DNA from: Clostridia bacterium
Lineage (GTDB): Bacteria > Bacillota_E > RBS10-35 > JAJYVN01
DNA length: 19,965 nt
Reading direction: 5' to 3'
Assembly: GCA_027335545.1 (NCBI GenBank)
Contig: DAHWHV010000337.1
Coordinates: forward strand, 1-19,965
Shown one piece after another: positions 1-6,660 of the stretch. The translations under genes were made by a program, and so were the position numbers. The notes beneath the pieces are model-generated. The model was not told where the DNA came from. It saw only the letters and a program-made list of their open reading frames with translations, and made no database searches. The stretch's first letter is position 1. Each line of letters starts with the position of its first letter.

Positions 1-1332
1 GGAGAACGGCAGCGTGAACCAGAAGCGGGTCCCCTGTCCCAGCGTGGATTCGACGCCCATCCTGCCCCCGTGTGCCTCCACGATGCGCTTGGTGATCGTG
101 AGCCCCAGCCCCGAGCCCCCGGTCCCACGGGCCCGTGACGGGTCGACGCGATAGAAGCGTTCGAAAACGCGGGGCAGGTCGGCGGCGGCGATGCCGATGC
201 CCGTATCGCTGACCTCCACGTGGCAGCAGGCCCCGTCGGGACGCGCCGCGAGGCGGATCTCCCCCCCTGCGGGCGTGTAGCGCAAGGCGTTGCCGACCAG
301 GTTGTGGACCACTTGGCCGATGCGCCTACCGTCCGCCAGCACGGGGGGGCAGGGGGCCGCCTCCACCGCGATCCCGACGCCGCGCTGCCCCGCCTGCAGG
401 GAGAACCCGGCGGCCACCCCCCGCAGCGCCTCCGGGATGTCGATCGGCCGGGGGGCCAGGCCCAATTCGGCGGCGTCCGCCTGGGCAAGGTCCTGCAGGT
501 CGTCGACGAGGCGCTGCAGATTGAGAGCTTCATCGTGCACGACCCCCAGGGTGTCCGCGTCCGCGACGGCCAGGCCGTCGCGGAGCGCCTCCAGGTATCC
601 GCGCAGGACGGTCAGCGGCGTGCGCAGTTCGTGGGCGACGTCGGCGACCAGCGCCTGCCGCTGGCGCTGTGCATCCTCCAAGCCCTCGGCCATCCGGTTG
701 AACTCCGCGCTCAGGACGGCCACCTCCCTTGGCCCCCGCTCGGGGACGCGGGCCTGCAGGTCCCCCGCGCCGAAGCGCCGTGCCGCCCGCGAGAGCACGG
801 ACAGCGGCGAGGCGATGCGCCGGGCGAGCAAGAGGCTCACGGCCAGGGCGCCGAGGAAGCCGGCGATGCCGGGCAGGGCCAGGGCCCTGGCGAGTTGGCG
901 ATCGAGCAACCCCATGCCGGCATGGACGGGATTGGGGACGCAGATGTCCGCCTGCAGGACGGTCCGGCCGGAGGCGTCCTGCAGGGGGGCCGTGAAGCCG
1001 ATGCCGTGGCAGGCCGACGGGGTGCCCGGCCGCGAGTCGGCGACCACCGTCCCGGAGGCGTCGACGACAAAGATGCGGCCGTGGACCTCGTTGGCCAACT
1101 GCGGGACCACGGCCTTCAGGGCGCCGACGCCGCCCATCAGGTAGTCCACGTTGAGCGAGGAGCGCAGGCCCACGGCCTGATGGATGAGGGTGGCGCGCAC
1201 GCTGCGTTCGTACTGCAGGCGCACCTGGCGTTGGGCGGTGTAGCCGATGACGCCGACGGCGAAGAGGATGCCGACCGCCGCCGTCAGCAGCAGGTGGGGC
1301 CAGATGCCCAGGCGGAGCCGGGGCGCCTTCAC
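1..1332 (-). CDS. Sensor histidine kinase, two-pass membrane protein (3' end outside window)
   Basis: Membrane histidine kinase that senses a signal outside or in the membrane and phosphorylates the response regulator encoded just upstream. From a GTG at 1332 the visible 444 residues show: TM1 about 13-33; an extracytoplasmic loop about 34-149; TM2 about 150-170; a HAMP linker about 171-222; a HisKA dimerisation domain with the H-box VAHELRTPL and phospho-accepting His234; then the HATPase domain with N-box ([11 protein letters not shown]), G1 box (DTGIGIA) and G2 box (GGSGLGLTI). The frame stays open to base 1, so only the extreme C-terminus is missing. The GTG overlaps the regulator's TGA by 4 bases (GTGA), which indicates translational coupling in one operon. 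The loop contains two cysteines (108 and 131) but no sensor domain I recognise, so the stimulus is unknown. The frame is not closed inside the window, so the gene is easy to miss. Confidence 0.93.
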   Translation of the reverse strand, partial: MKAPRLRLGIWPHLLLTAAVGILFAVGVIGYTAQRQVRLQYERSVRATLIHQAVGLRSSLNVDYLMGGVGALKAVVPQLANEVHGRIFVVDASGTVVADSRPGTPSACHGIGFTAPLQDASGRTVLQADICVPNPVHAGMGLLDRQLARALALPGIAGFLGALAVSLLLARRIASPLSVLSRAARRFGAGDLQARVPERGPREVAVLSAEFNRMAEGLEDAQRQRQALVADVAHELRTPLTVLRGYLEALRDGLAVADADTLGVVHDEALNLQRLVDDLQDLAQADAAELGLAPRPIDIPEALRGVAAGFSLQAGQRGVGIAVEAAPCPPVLADGRRIGQVVHNLVGNALRYTPAGGEIRLAARPDGACCHVEVSDTGIGIAAADLPRVFERFYRVDPSRARGTGGSGLGLTITKRIVEAHGGRMGVESTLGQGTRFWFTLPFS

Positions 1333-2045
1333 CGCGATCCCTGCGCCTGCCCATCGGAGGGGCGCGGTTCCTCCGACTGGAAGCGGTAGCCGACCCCGTA
1401 CACCGTGCGCACCGGAGTCGGCTTCAGGCCCAGCTTCTTCCGCAGGTTGGCCACGTGCACGTCCACGTTCCGGTCGAAGCCGGCGAAGTCCGGGCCGGCG
1501 ATGCGGTCCAGCAGCTGTTGGCGGGTGAACGTCCGGCCCGGTGAGGCCATCAGGGTGTGGAGCAGGCGGAACTCCGTGGGTGTGACGGGGATGTCGTGAG
1601 CCCCGACCGTCACCCGGTGCTTGCCGGCATCCACGACGATGCCCTTGGCGCTGAGCACCTCGTCCTGGTTGGTCTCCTGACTGGAGACACGACGGAGCAC
1701 GGCCTCGACCCGCAGGACCACCTCCGCGGGGCTGAAGGGCTTGGTGACGTAGTCGTCGGCCCCCTCCTGCAGGCCCCGCAGGCGGTCCTGTTCGGTCGTG
1801 CGTGCGGTGAGCATGATCACTGGGATGTCGCCCTCGTCCCGCAGCCGACGACAGGCCTCCAACCCGCCCATGCCGGGGAGCATCAGGTCGAGGAGGATCA
1901 GATCGGGACGATGCGTCTGAGCGACGGTCAGCGCCTCCGCACCGTCCCCGCAGGCCTCGACGACGTACCCGGCACGCTCCAGGTAGAGGCGGAGGAGGCG
2001 TTGGACATGGACCTCGTCCTCGACCACGAGTATCCGCTTGGCCAT
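1329..2045 (-). CDS. OmpR/PhoB-family response regulator
   Basis: Cytoplasmic DNA-binding response regulator, 238 aa, the usual length for the family. The receiver domain (about 1-120) has the acidic pair E9/D10, the phospho-acceptor Asp53 in LLDLMLPG, Thr80 in MLTAR and Lys102 in TKPF. The C-terminal winged helix (about 135-230) has the typical [32 protein letters not shown] and VYGVGYRF blocks. The partner is the histidine kinase that starts inside its stop codon. The ATG at 2045 has no Shine-Dalgarno sequence upstream; a promoter sits so close that the mRNA probably begins at the ATG (separate entry). Family and pairing are firm; target genes cannot be read from the sequence. Confidence 0.95.
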   Translation of the reverse strand: MAKRILVVEDEVHVQRLLRLYLERAGYVVEACGDGAEALTVAQTHRPDLILLDLMLPGMGGLEACRRLRDEGDIPVIMLTARTTEQDRLRGLQEGADDYVTKPFSPAEVVLRVEAVLRRVSSQETNQDEVLSAKGIVVDAGKHRVTVGAHDIPVTPTEFRLLHTLMASPGRTFTRQQLLDRIAGPDFAGFDRNVDVHVANLRKKLGLKPTPVRTVYGVGYRFQSEEPRPSDGQAQGSR

Positions 2046-2080
2046 AGGTCGAGTATAGGCTTCGGCCCCGGGGAGGTCAT
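2043..2080 (-). promoter_or_regulatory. Predicted sigma-A promoter giving a leaderless mRNA for the response regulator
   Basis: On the minus strand ATGACC (2080-2075, four of six matches to TTGACA) is followed after 17 bases by TATACT (2057-2052, five of six matches to TATAAT). Six bases then separate TATACT from the ATG (2045-2043), so a start site seven bases past the -10 element falls on the A of the ATG. No purine-rich ribosome binding site exists in the gap. Inferred from spacing only. Confidence 0.6.
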
Positions 2081-2123
2081 CGCCAGATTGTTAAGGACCA
2101 ACGGCCGGCGGGCCCGCCCTCCC

Positions 2124-2747
2124 TCAACCAGGGTCCGCAGCCCCGCCCGGCGGCAGGGGGACCCACACGCTCTGCCGCCCGCAGCGGAGCGCGCCGGCCC
2201 GGGCCAACTCGCGCAGGGCCGCATTGACCGTCTCTCGGCACAGGCCCGTCATCGAGGCCACGTCCTGCTGACGTACGCGGAGGCGATGGCCGCCGCCGTC
2301 GGGGACCCCATGGCGGCTCGCCAACTGGCGCAGGAGGCGGTGCACCCGCTGGGCCCCGTTCTCCAGGACCAAGGAGGCCGACAGCAGACCGAGGTCGGCG
2401 ACCCGCCCGGACAGGGCCAGGAGGAACTGGGCCGCGAGGCGTGGGTCCGCGTGGGCGAGTGCTGGGAGGTGCTGTCGCGCGGCCGAGAGGCAACGGGCAT
2501 CCCGCACCGCCTCGACGTAGAACCCGATGGATGGGCCGGGGTCCGCCGCCGAGCCGCCGACGGCCTCCGGCAGCACGAAGGCCTCGCCCGGGCCAAGGAG
2601 TCCGAGGCCGCACTCGCGTCCGTCTGGGGTGATGGCCACCGGTCGCACGAGGCCCTCCTCAACCAGATGGACCCAGGCCCCTTCGTCGTGTGTCCCCAGG
2701 TTCAGGCGGGTGCGGGCGGCGGCCGTGACGACGCGCGCTGCTTGCAG
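2124..2747 (-). CDS. CRP/FNR-family transcriptional regulator
   Basis: Transcription factor with a cyclic-nucleotide-binding-like sensory fold followed by an HTH_CRP DNA-binding domain. The sensory part is short: it opens near the VTAAARTRL strand and contains VEEGLVRPVAITPDGRE and LLGPGEAF, equivalent to the usual effector-domain core. The C-terminal HTH reads RQQDVASMTGLCRETVNAALREL, and its CRETVNAAL part is the recognition helix. No FNR-type four-cysteine iron-sulfur motif is present. The frame is open to 2981, but that would overlap the divergent Rieske gene and run through a predicted promoter and operator. The only good ribosome site on this strand (GGAGG, 2761-2757) lies 9 bases before an in-frame CTG at 2747, giving 207 aa. 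No ATG, GTG or TTG fits better, so the start is uncertain. Divergence from the Rieske/cytochrome b operon suggests it controls that operon and itself. Confidence 0.85.
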   Translation of the reverse strand: MQAARVVTAAARTRLNLGTHDEGAWVHLVEEGLVRPVAITPDGRECGLGLLGPGEAFVLPEAVGGSAADPGPSIGFYVEAVRDARCLSAARQHLPALAHADPRLAAQFLLALSGRVADLGLLSASLVLENGAQRVHRLLRQLASRHGVPDGGGHRLRVRQQDVASMTGLCRETVNAALRELARAGALRCGRQSVWVPLPPGGAADPG

Positions 2748-2768
2748 TTGGCTTCGCCTCCGAGAACG

Positions 2769-2797
2769 AGCATAGCGGATGGTCCTTTTGTGGTCCA
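2769..2797 (-). promoter_or_regulatory. Predicted promoter of the CRP/FNR-type regulator
   Basis: On the minus strand TGGACC (2797-2792) and TATGCT (2774-2769) are separated by exactly 17 bases. The -35 hexamer lies inside the TGTGG-N6-CCACA palindrome, so a bound regulator would block it: negative autoregulation is the simple reading. The predicted start, near 2762, lies at the GGAGG ribosome site, which argues that translation does not begin further upstream. Confidence 0.5.
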
Positions 2798-2804
2798 GGC
2801 CACA
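2789..2804. promoter_or_regulatory. CRP-type operator palindrome (TGTGG-N6-CCACA)
   Basis: The 16 bases TGTGGTCCAGGCCACA form a perfect 5+5 inverted repeat with a 6-base spacer, the same geometry as the CRP consensus TGTGA-N6-TCACA. It lies between a CRP-family gene and the divergent Rieske/cytochrome b operon and overlaps the regulator's predicted -35. FNR sites (TTGAT-N4-ATCAA) fit less well. Binding by the adjacent regulator is inferred. Confidence 0.65.
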
Positions 2805-2925
2805 CGAAGCCCGCTTCCGGCGCGCTAGACTTTTCGTGTTTTGCGCATGATTGCCTTGGGCGGGTGACTGCGGCAGGGCGGTTCGCCGGCGCGGCGGTCG
2901 AGCTGGGGAAAGGGGTTGGGATGCG

Positions 2926-3486
2926 GTGCCCGAGACCGGGCGGAGAAACTTCGTGATGGGCGTCTTGGGGGTGGTGGGCACCCTGATCGCCCTTGGCTAC
3001 GCCTTCGTGGCGGAGCGGTTCGAACTGCCCCCCCCTGAGGCGGCCTCCACGCTGCAGAAGGTGGGCCGCAGTTCGCAGTGGCAGCCGGGGGATGTGCAGT
3101 TGATCGTCTATACCGGCGACGCCGGATTCCCCGACGGGGTTTACGTCGTCCGCCTGATGAACGGACAGATGGCCGCCTATGACGAGCACTGCGCGCACCT
3201 GCAGTGTCCGGTTCAGTGGACGGCTGGCGCCACGCCGGGTAGCGGGACCTTCAACTGTCCCTGCCACGGCTCCGTGTACAACTTCCTCGGTCGGAACATC
3301 GGCGGGCCGGCCCCGCATCCCCTCAACTACCACAAGGTGGTGGAACAGGGGGGCGAGGTCTGGATCGGGGGGATCGTCCCCTGGGGTACGCCCGAGTGGC
3401 ACGCCCTGGCCCTCCAGCACGGGGCCCTGGGCGGGTGGGTGGCCGGCAGTGTACCTGGCACCCTGCGGTGGTCGAGCAAGGCATGA
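2926..3486 (+). CDS. qcrA: Rieske [2Fe-2S] protein of a cytochrome bc-type complex
   Basis: Iron-sulfur subunit that takes an electron from quinol at the outer face of the membrane and passes it to a c-type haem. From GTG 2926 the protein is 186 aa. It begins with a twin-arginine-like stretch (TGRRNFVMG) and one hydrophobic segment (about 10-29), a Tat-type membrane anchor. The cluster site is complete: C89-x-H91 in CAHLQC and C111-x-x-H114 in CPCHGS, with C94 and C113 as the expected disulfide pair. A TTG at 2851 is possible, but the GTG has an AGGGG ribosome site about 10 bases upstream and yields a Tat signal of normal length. The stop overlaps the next gene's start (ATGA), so the two subunits are translationally coupled. 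Regulation probably runs through the palindrome at 2789-2804. Confidence 0.92.
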   Translation: MPETGRRNFVMGVLGVVGTLIALGYAFVAERFELPPPEAASTLQKVGRSSQWQPGDVQLIVYTGDAGFPDGVYVVRLMNGQMAAYDEHCAHLQCPVQWTAGATPGSGTFNCPCHGSVYNFLGRNIGGPAPHPLNYHKVVEQGGEVWIGGIVPWGTPEWHALALQHGALGGWVAGSVPGTLRWSSKA

Positions 3487-5090
3487 GTAAGACGCGGGAG
3501 GAACCGAAGACGCCAAGCAAGGAGACCCCGCCAGAGGTCGCGGCCGAAGGGCACGCGGTCCTGCCCGCCGCGCCCACCGAAGAGGTGCTCGATCCGCAGA
3601 CCGAGCGTTCGGGTATGTGGCAGTACCTGGATCGTCGGCTCGGCCTGACGAAGGCGGGGCTCAAGCCCTTCGTCCTGGAGGCGATGAACTCCCCGCACCC
3701 GCGCTTCATGAACCCCCTGGACTACATGGGGGATGTCCTGCTCTTCCTGTTCGTCAACCAGATCGTCACCGGTCTGCTCCTGATGACGCGCTACGACGGC
3801 TCCGCGATGGCCGCCGGCACCGCGGCGCACCCCTTTCCGGCCTTCGCCACGACCCTGGCGATGACGCACCAGTTCTGGTGGGCCTTCGTACGCGACCTCC
3901 ACTTCTGGGGCGCCAACGCCATGGTCATCGCGATCGCCATCCACATGGCCCGCGTCTTCTACGTCGGTGCCTACAAGCCGCCGCGGGAGTTCCAGTGGCT
4001 CTCGGGCCTGATCCTGCTGGCCTGCACGATCGGCCTGGCCCTCTCCGGCTACCTGCTGCCCTGGGACCAGCAGTCGTACTGGGCCACTGAGGTCGCGACC
4101 GCGATGGTCAAGTACGTGCCGTTCATCGGCCACAGCCTCCTCTACTTCGTGCGCGGTTGTCGCTATACGTGCGCCCATACCCTGACCTTCTTCTTCGCCA
4201 TCCACGTGGTGCTGCTGCCGCTGATCCTCGTGCTGACCATCGGCCTGCACGTGCTGCTGGTGATCATTCACGGCCAGGTGGACGTCGAGGCGCGCCTGCC
4301 AGTGGAGTACCGGAAGAAGCACCGCTTCGGGGTCGTCTCCGACTTCCCTAAGGGTTATGTGCCGTTCTGGCCGAACATCGTGACCAACATCACGCTCTAC
4401 AGCGCGGCGGTGGCCGTCATCCTGGTGCTGATCGCGGCCAACATCCCGGCGCCGCTGACGGCCCAGGCCAACTACGTCAACGTGCCGCCGGCCGTGGCCG
4501 TCTACTACAAGCCCCTGCCCGTCTGGTACTTCCTGAACCTGTACCAGTTCCTCAAGCTCGCCAAGACCGGCTTGGAGGACCGGTTGATCATCCTCGGCCT
4601 GCCGGCCCTGATCGGTGCGGTCCTGGTGCTGCTGCCCTTCATCGACAAGAACCCCTCGCACCGGGCCAAGGACCGTCCGGTGGTGCTGGGCATCGCCGCC
4701 CTCTTCTCCATCGGTGTGCTCTACTACACCTACGCCGGTTGGCAATCCGAGCAGCCGGCCCCGGTCCTGACCCACGTGCTGGCGAATCCGAGCTACCGTA
4801 ACAACCTCCTGCCGATCTTCAACGCGGATTGCGCGCCCTGTCACACGGGTCCCGCGGGCGGCGACGTCGCCAATTTCCACATCACCTCGTACGCGGGGAT
4901 CATGCGGGGAGGGATCCTCGGGCCGGCCGTGGATGTGAAGAACCCGGCGCAGAGCCACCTGATCCTGCTGCTGGAAGGCAAGGACCCGGCCGCCCCGGGC
5001 CTGCGTATGCCCCTGGGGGGCACGCCCCTGACGAAGGTCCAGATCCAGACGATCCAGAACTGGATCAAGAACGGGGCGAAGAACAACTGA
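3483..5090 (+). CDS. qcrB: Cytochrome b (b6 + subunit IV type) fused to a C-terminal monohaem cytochrome c domain
   Basis: Membrane core of a quinol-oxidising complex, 535 aa. After a hydrophilic N-terminus (about 1-60) the b6-like part carries both haem b ligand pairs: H140-x13-H154 and H241-x14-H256; the 14-residue second spacing is of b6f/Gram-positive type. A subunit IV-like part follows, with the quinol-site motif present as P346-V-W-Y, without the acidic residue of PEWY/PDWY. After another membrane segment (about 400-420) comes a short cytochrome c domain with C450-A-P-C453-H454 and a probable axial Met509 (LRMPLGG). Fusing the c domain to cytochrome b replaces a separate cytochrome c subunit. 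An extra C226-x3-C230-x-H232 motif precedes the second haem helix. The start ATG overlaps the Rieske stop; a hairpin follows the TGA at once. Fusion and haem sites are seen directly; turnover is inferred. Confidence 0.94.
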   Translation: MSKTREEPKTPSKETPPEVAAEGHAVLPAAPTEEVLDPQTERSGMWQYLDRRLGLTKAGLKPFVLEAMNSPHPRFMNPLDYMGDVLLFLFVNQIVTGLLLMTRYDGSAMAAGTAAHPFPAFATTLAMTHQFWWAFVRDLHFWGANAMVIAIAIHMARVFYVGAYKPPREFQWLSGLILLACTIGLALSGYLLPWDQQSYWATEVATAMVKYVPFIGHSLLYFVRGCRYTCAHTLTFFFAIHVVLLPLILVLTIGLHVLLVIIHGQVDVEARLPVEYRKKHRFGVVSDFPKGYVPFWPNIVTNITLYSAAVAVILVLIAANIPAPLTAQANYVNVPPAVAVYYKPLPVWYFLNLYQFLKLAKTGLEDRLIILGLPALIGAVLVLLPFIDKNPSHRAKDRPVVLGIAALFSIGVLYYTYAGWQSEQPAPVLTHVLANPSYRNNLLPIFNADCAPCHTGPAGGDVANFHITSYAGIMRGGILGPAVDVKNPAQSHLILLLEGKDPAAPGLRMPLGGTPLTKVQIQTIQNWIKNGAKNN

Positions 5091-5132
5091 GGGCGGTGGG
5101 GATGGGCGCCCCGGCGCCCATCCCCACCGCCC
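5091..5132 (+). terminator. Perfect 20-bp GC hairpin directly after the cytochrome b stop
   Basis: Bases 5091-5110 pair perfectly with 5113-5132 around a formal 2-base gap (in practice a slightly larger loop). It begins on the first base after TGA. No T tract follows, so it is not a classical intrinsic terminator, but its position and strength suggest termination or 3'-end protection of the operon mRNA. Confidence 0.75.
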
Positions 5133-5277
5133 CGGAGCCGCTGCACGGCGGGTCGGCGCTACAGGGTGCGACGCCGCAGCGGCGTGCCGCCTCCCTCGCC
5201 CGGAGGTGAACGGGGCCGGGCGGGGCCGACCAGCGCAGGGCTCCGGGGCAGGGCCCGGGGGCTGGGGTGCGCTTCAA

Positions 5278-5318
5278 GGTCCCATTTGAGGTCCCACGAG
5301 GGTCCCATTAGGGTCCCA
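5278..5318 (+). repeat. Four phased GGTCCCA direct repeats upstream of the Gfo/Idh gene
   Basis: GGTCCCA occurs at 5278, 5290, 5301 and 5312, steps of 12, 11 and 11 bases, in the context GGTCCCATT(T/A/C). The spacing is close to one helical turn, so all copies face the same side of the DNA. The last copy ends 19 bases before the ATG, just upstream of a GGAGG ribosome site (5323-5327). A weak TTGAGG-17-TAGGGT promoter overlaps the array. A multi-site operator is likely, but the protein is unknown. Confidence 0.6.
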
Positions 5319-5337
5319 TTCGAGGAGGGCGCGGGGC

Positions 5338-6384
5338 ATGGCGGAGGCGATCCGCATCGGGCTCATCGGCGCCGGTGGCATTGCCAACGGTGCGCATATT
5401 CCCGGCTACCAGGCCCTGGGTTCTCAGGTCGAGATCGTGGCTTGCGCCGACGTGAACCGTGCCACCGCCGAGAAGACGGCCGCGCAGCATCGTATCCCCG
5501 CGGTCTATGAGGACTACGTGGAAATGCTGCGGCAGGAGCGGCTCGACGCCGTGTCGGTCTGCACGCCCAACAAGTTTCACGCCCCCGCGGTGCTGGCGGC
5601 CCTAGGCGCCGGCTGCCACGTCCTCTGCGAGAAGCCGCCGGCGCTATCGGCCGCCGAAGCCCGCAGCATGGAGGCGGCCGCGGCCCGTGCCGGCCGCATC
5701 CTCACCTTCGGCTTCATGTTCCGCTTCAGCCCGGAGGTGGCGGCCGCCAAGCGCTTCGCGGATGCCGGCACCCTGGGGGAGGTCTACACGGGGCGGGTCA
5801 CCGCGGTCCGGCGGCGCGGCATCCCCAGTTGGGGGGTATTCACGAACCGGGAACTCCAGGGCGGTGGCCCGCTGATCGACATCGGCGTGCACATGCTGGA
5901 CTCCGCGCTCTACGTCATGGGCTATCCGGAGCCCGAGGCGGTGACGGGCGTGACCCATACCAAGCTCGGCGACCGTGAACCGGGGGTGGCGCCGTGGTGC
6001 GCCTGGAACTACAAGAACTACTCGGTCGAGGATGTCTGCAACGCGCTCATCCGTTTTCGCAACGGGGCGGCCCTCCTGCTGGAGACGAGCTTTATCGCCA
6101 ACATCGAGCCCATGGAGGAAATGAACGTCCGTCTTTCGGGCACGAAGGCCGGCGTGAAGTTCTTCCCCTTCTCCGTCTTTCGCGAGGAGCATGGTACGAT
6201 CGTCAACGAGACTGCGGCCTGGCAGCCGGGGGGCAACAACCACCAGCGCGAGGTGGCGCACTTCGTCCGCTGCATCCGCGGCGAGGCGGAGCCGGTGAGC
6301 ACCCCGGCGGAGGCCGTGAAGATCCAGCGTATCATCGACGCGATCTATCGGTCCGCGGAACTCGGGCAGAGCGTCGAGGCATAG
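5338..6384 (+). CDS. Gfo/Idh/MocA-family NAD(P)-dependent oxidoreductase
   Basis: Cytoplasmic sugar or polyol dehydrogenase of the glucose-fructose oxidoreductase/inositol dehydrogenase family, 348 aa, a normal length. The N-terminal Rossmann fold has the dinucleotide motif GLIGAGGIA (about 8-16) and an acidic residue after the second strand (CADVN). The family signature C-E-K-P has the catalytic Lys99. The C-terminal alpha/beta domain has GGGPLIDIGVHMLD with D181 and H185, the usual catalytic pair. The ATG follows GGAGGG by about 10 bases. It is flanked upstream by the phased GGTCCCA repeats and downstream by a hairpin, so it looks monocistronic. A sugar isomerase/epimerase-like gene lies about 3 kb away on the other strand; the two families often act together in inositol or rare-sugar breakdown, but the intervening genes are unrelated. 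The substrate cannot be told from sequence. Confidence 0.92.
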   Translation: MAEAIRIGLIGAGGIANGAHIPGYQALGSQVEIVACADVNRATAEKTAAQHRIPAVYEDYVEMLRQERLDAVSVCTPNKFHAPAVLAALGAGCHVLCEKPPALSAAEARSMEAAAARAGRILTFGFMFRFSPEVAAAKRFADAGTLGEVYTGRVTAVRRRGIPSWGVFTNRELQGGGPLIDIGVHMLDSALYVMGYPEPEAVTGVTHTKLGDREPGVAPWCAWNYKNYSVEDVCNALIRFRNGAALLLETSFIANIEPMEEMNVRLSGTKAGVKFFPFSVFREEHGTIVNETAAWQPGGNNHQREVAHFVRCIRGEAEPVSTPAEAVKIQRIIDAIYRSAELGQSVEA

Positions 6385-6449
6385 GTAGGGGCCCGTTCCC
6401 TTCGGACCCGGGGAGGCGCCTCAGGTCCCTCGGCAGCGCTGGGGGAGGG

Positions 6450-6492
6450 GGGGCGGTCCGGTCGCCGCGGCCGGGCCGGGCGGGACCGCCCC
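6450..6492 (+). terminator. Hairpin downstream of the Gfo/Idh gene
   Basis: GGGGCGGTCC (6450-6459) pairs perfectly with GGACCGCCCC (6483-6492) around a GC-rich 23-base loop that can itself fold. It sits 65 bases past the stop and lacks a T tract. A transcription terminator is the likeliest role. Confidence 0.5.
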
Positions 6493-6513
6493 GGGACCCA
6501 TGCGGCGCTCGGT

Positions 6514-6558
6514 CCCTCGCCCTCCCTCGTCCTCCCTCGATCCCCTCGCCCTCCCTCC
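6514..6558. repeat. Pyrimidine-rich tract with an exact 15-bp direct repeat
   Basis: The plus strand is almost pure C/T, built of CCCTC units. CCCTCGCCCTCCCTC occurs exactly at 6514-6528 and 6543-6557. It lies in the 276-base gap (6385-6660) between the Gfo/Idh gene and the DUF58 gene; the rest of that gap holds the hairpin at 6450-6492 and no gene I can support. A long homopurine/homopyrimidine run can form a triplex; a role in the DUF58 promoter is speculative. Confidence 0.5.
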
Positions 6559-6660
6559 ACCGGGCTGGCGCGACACCCGCGATCCCAGTCTCGCGCCGAC
6601 GGGAACGCATGACAGGCACGGCGAAGCGCTCCGGGGCGGACTGGGTCTTGGCCGGTCCGT

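Noticed and set aside
220..1389. 389-aa plus-strand frame opposite the histidine kinase
   Set aside because: High-GC shadow; the minus-strand frame contains all kinase boxes.
2748..2981. Upstream extension of the CRP/FNR regulator to 2981
   Set aside because: It would overlap the Rieske gene and contain the regulator's own predicted promoter and operator; the extra residues are basic and featureless.
4158..4178. CRYTCAH in cytochrome b considered as a c-type haem-binding motif
   Set aside because: Haem attachment needs CxxCH or close variants with His directly after the second Cys; here one residue intervenes. Listed only as an unusual feature.
3327..4958. 543-aa open frame on the minus strand opposite cytochrome b
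   Set aside because: It mirrors the cytochrome b gene, has a His/Asp/Gln-rich composition with no domain, and the plus-strand frame has unambiguous haem motifs.
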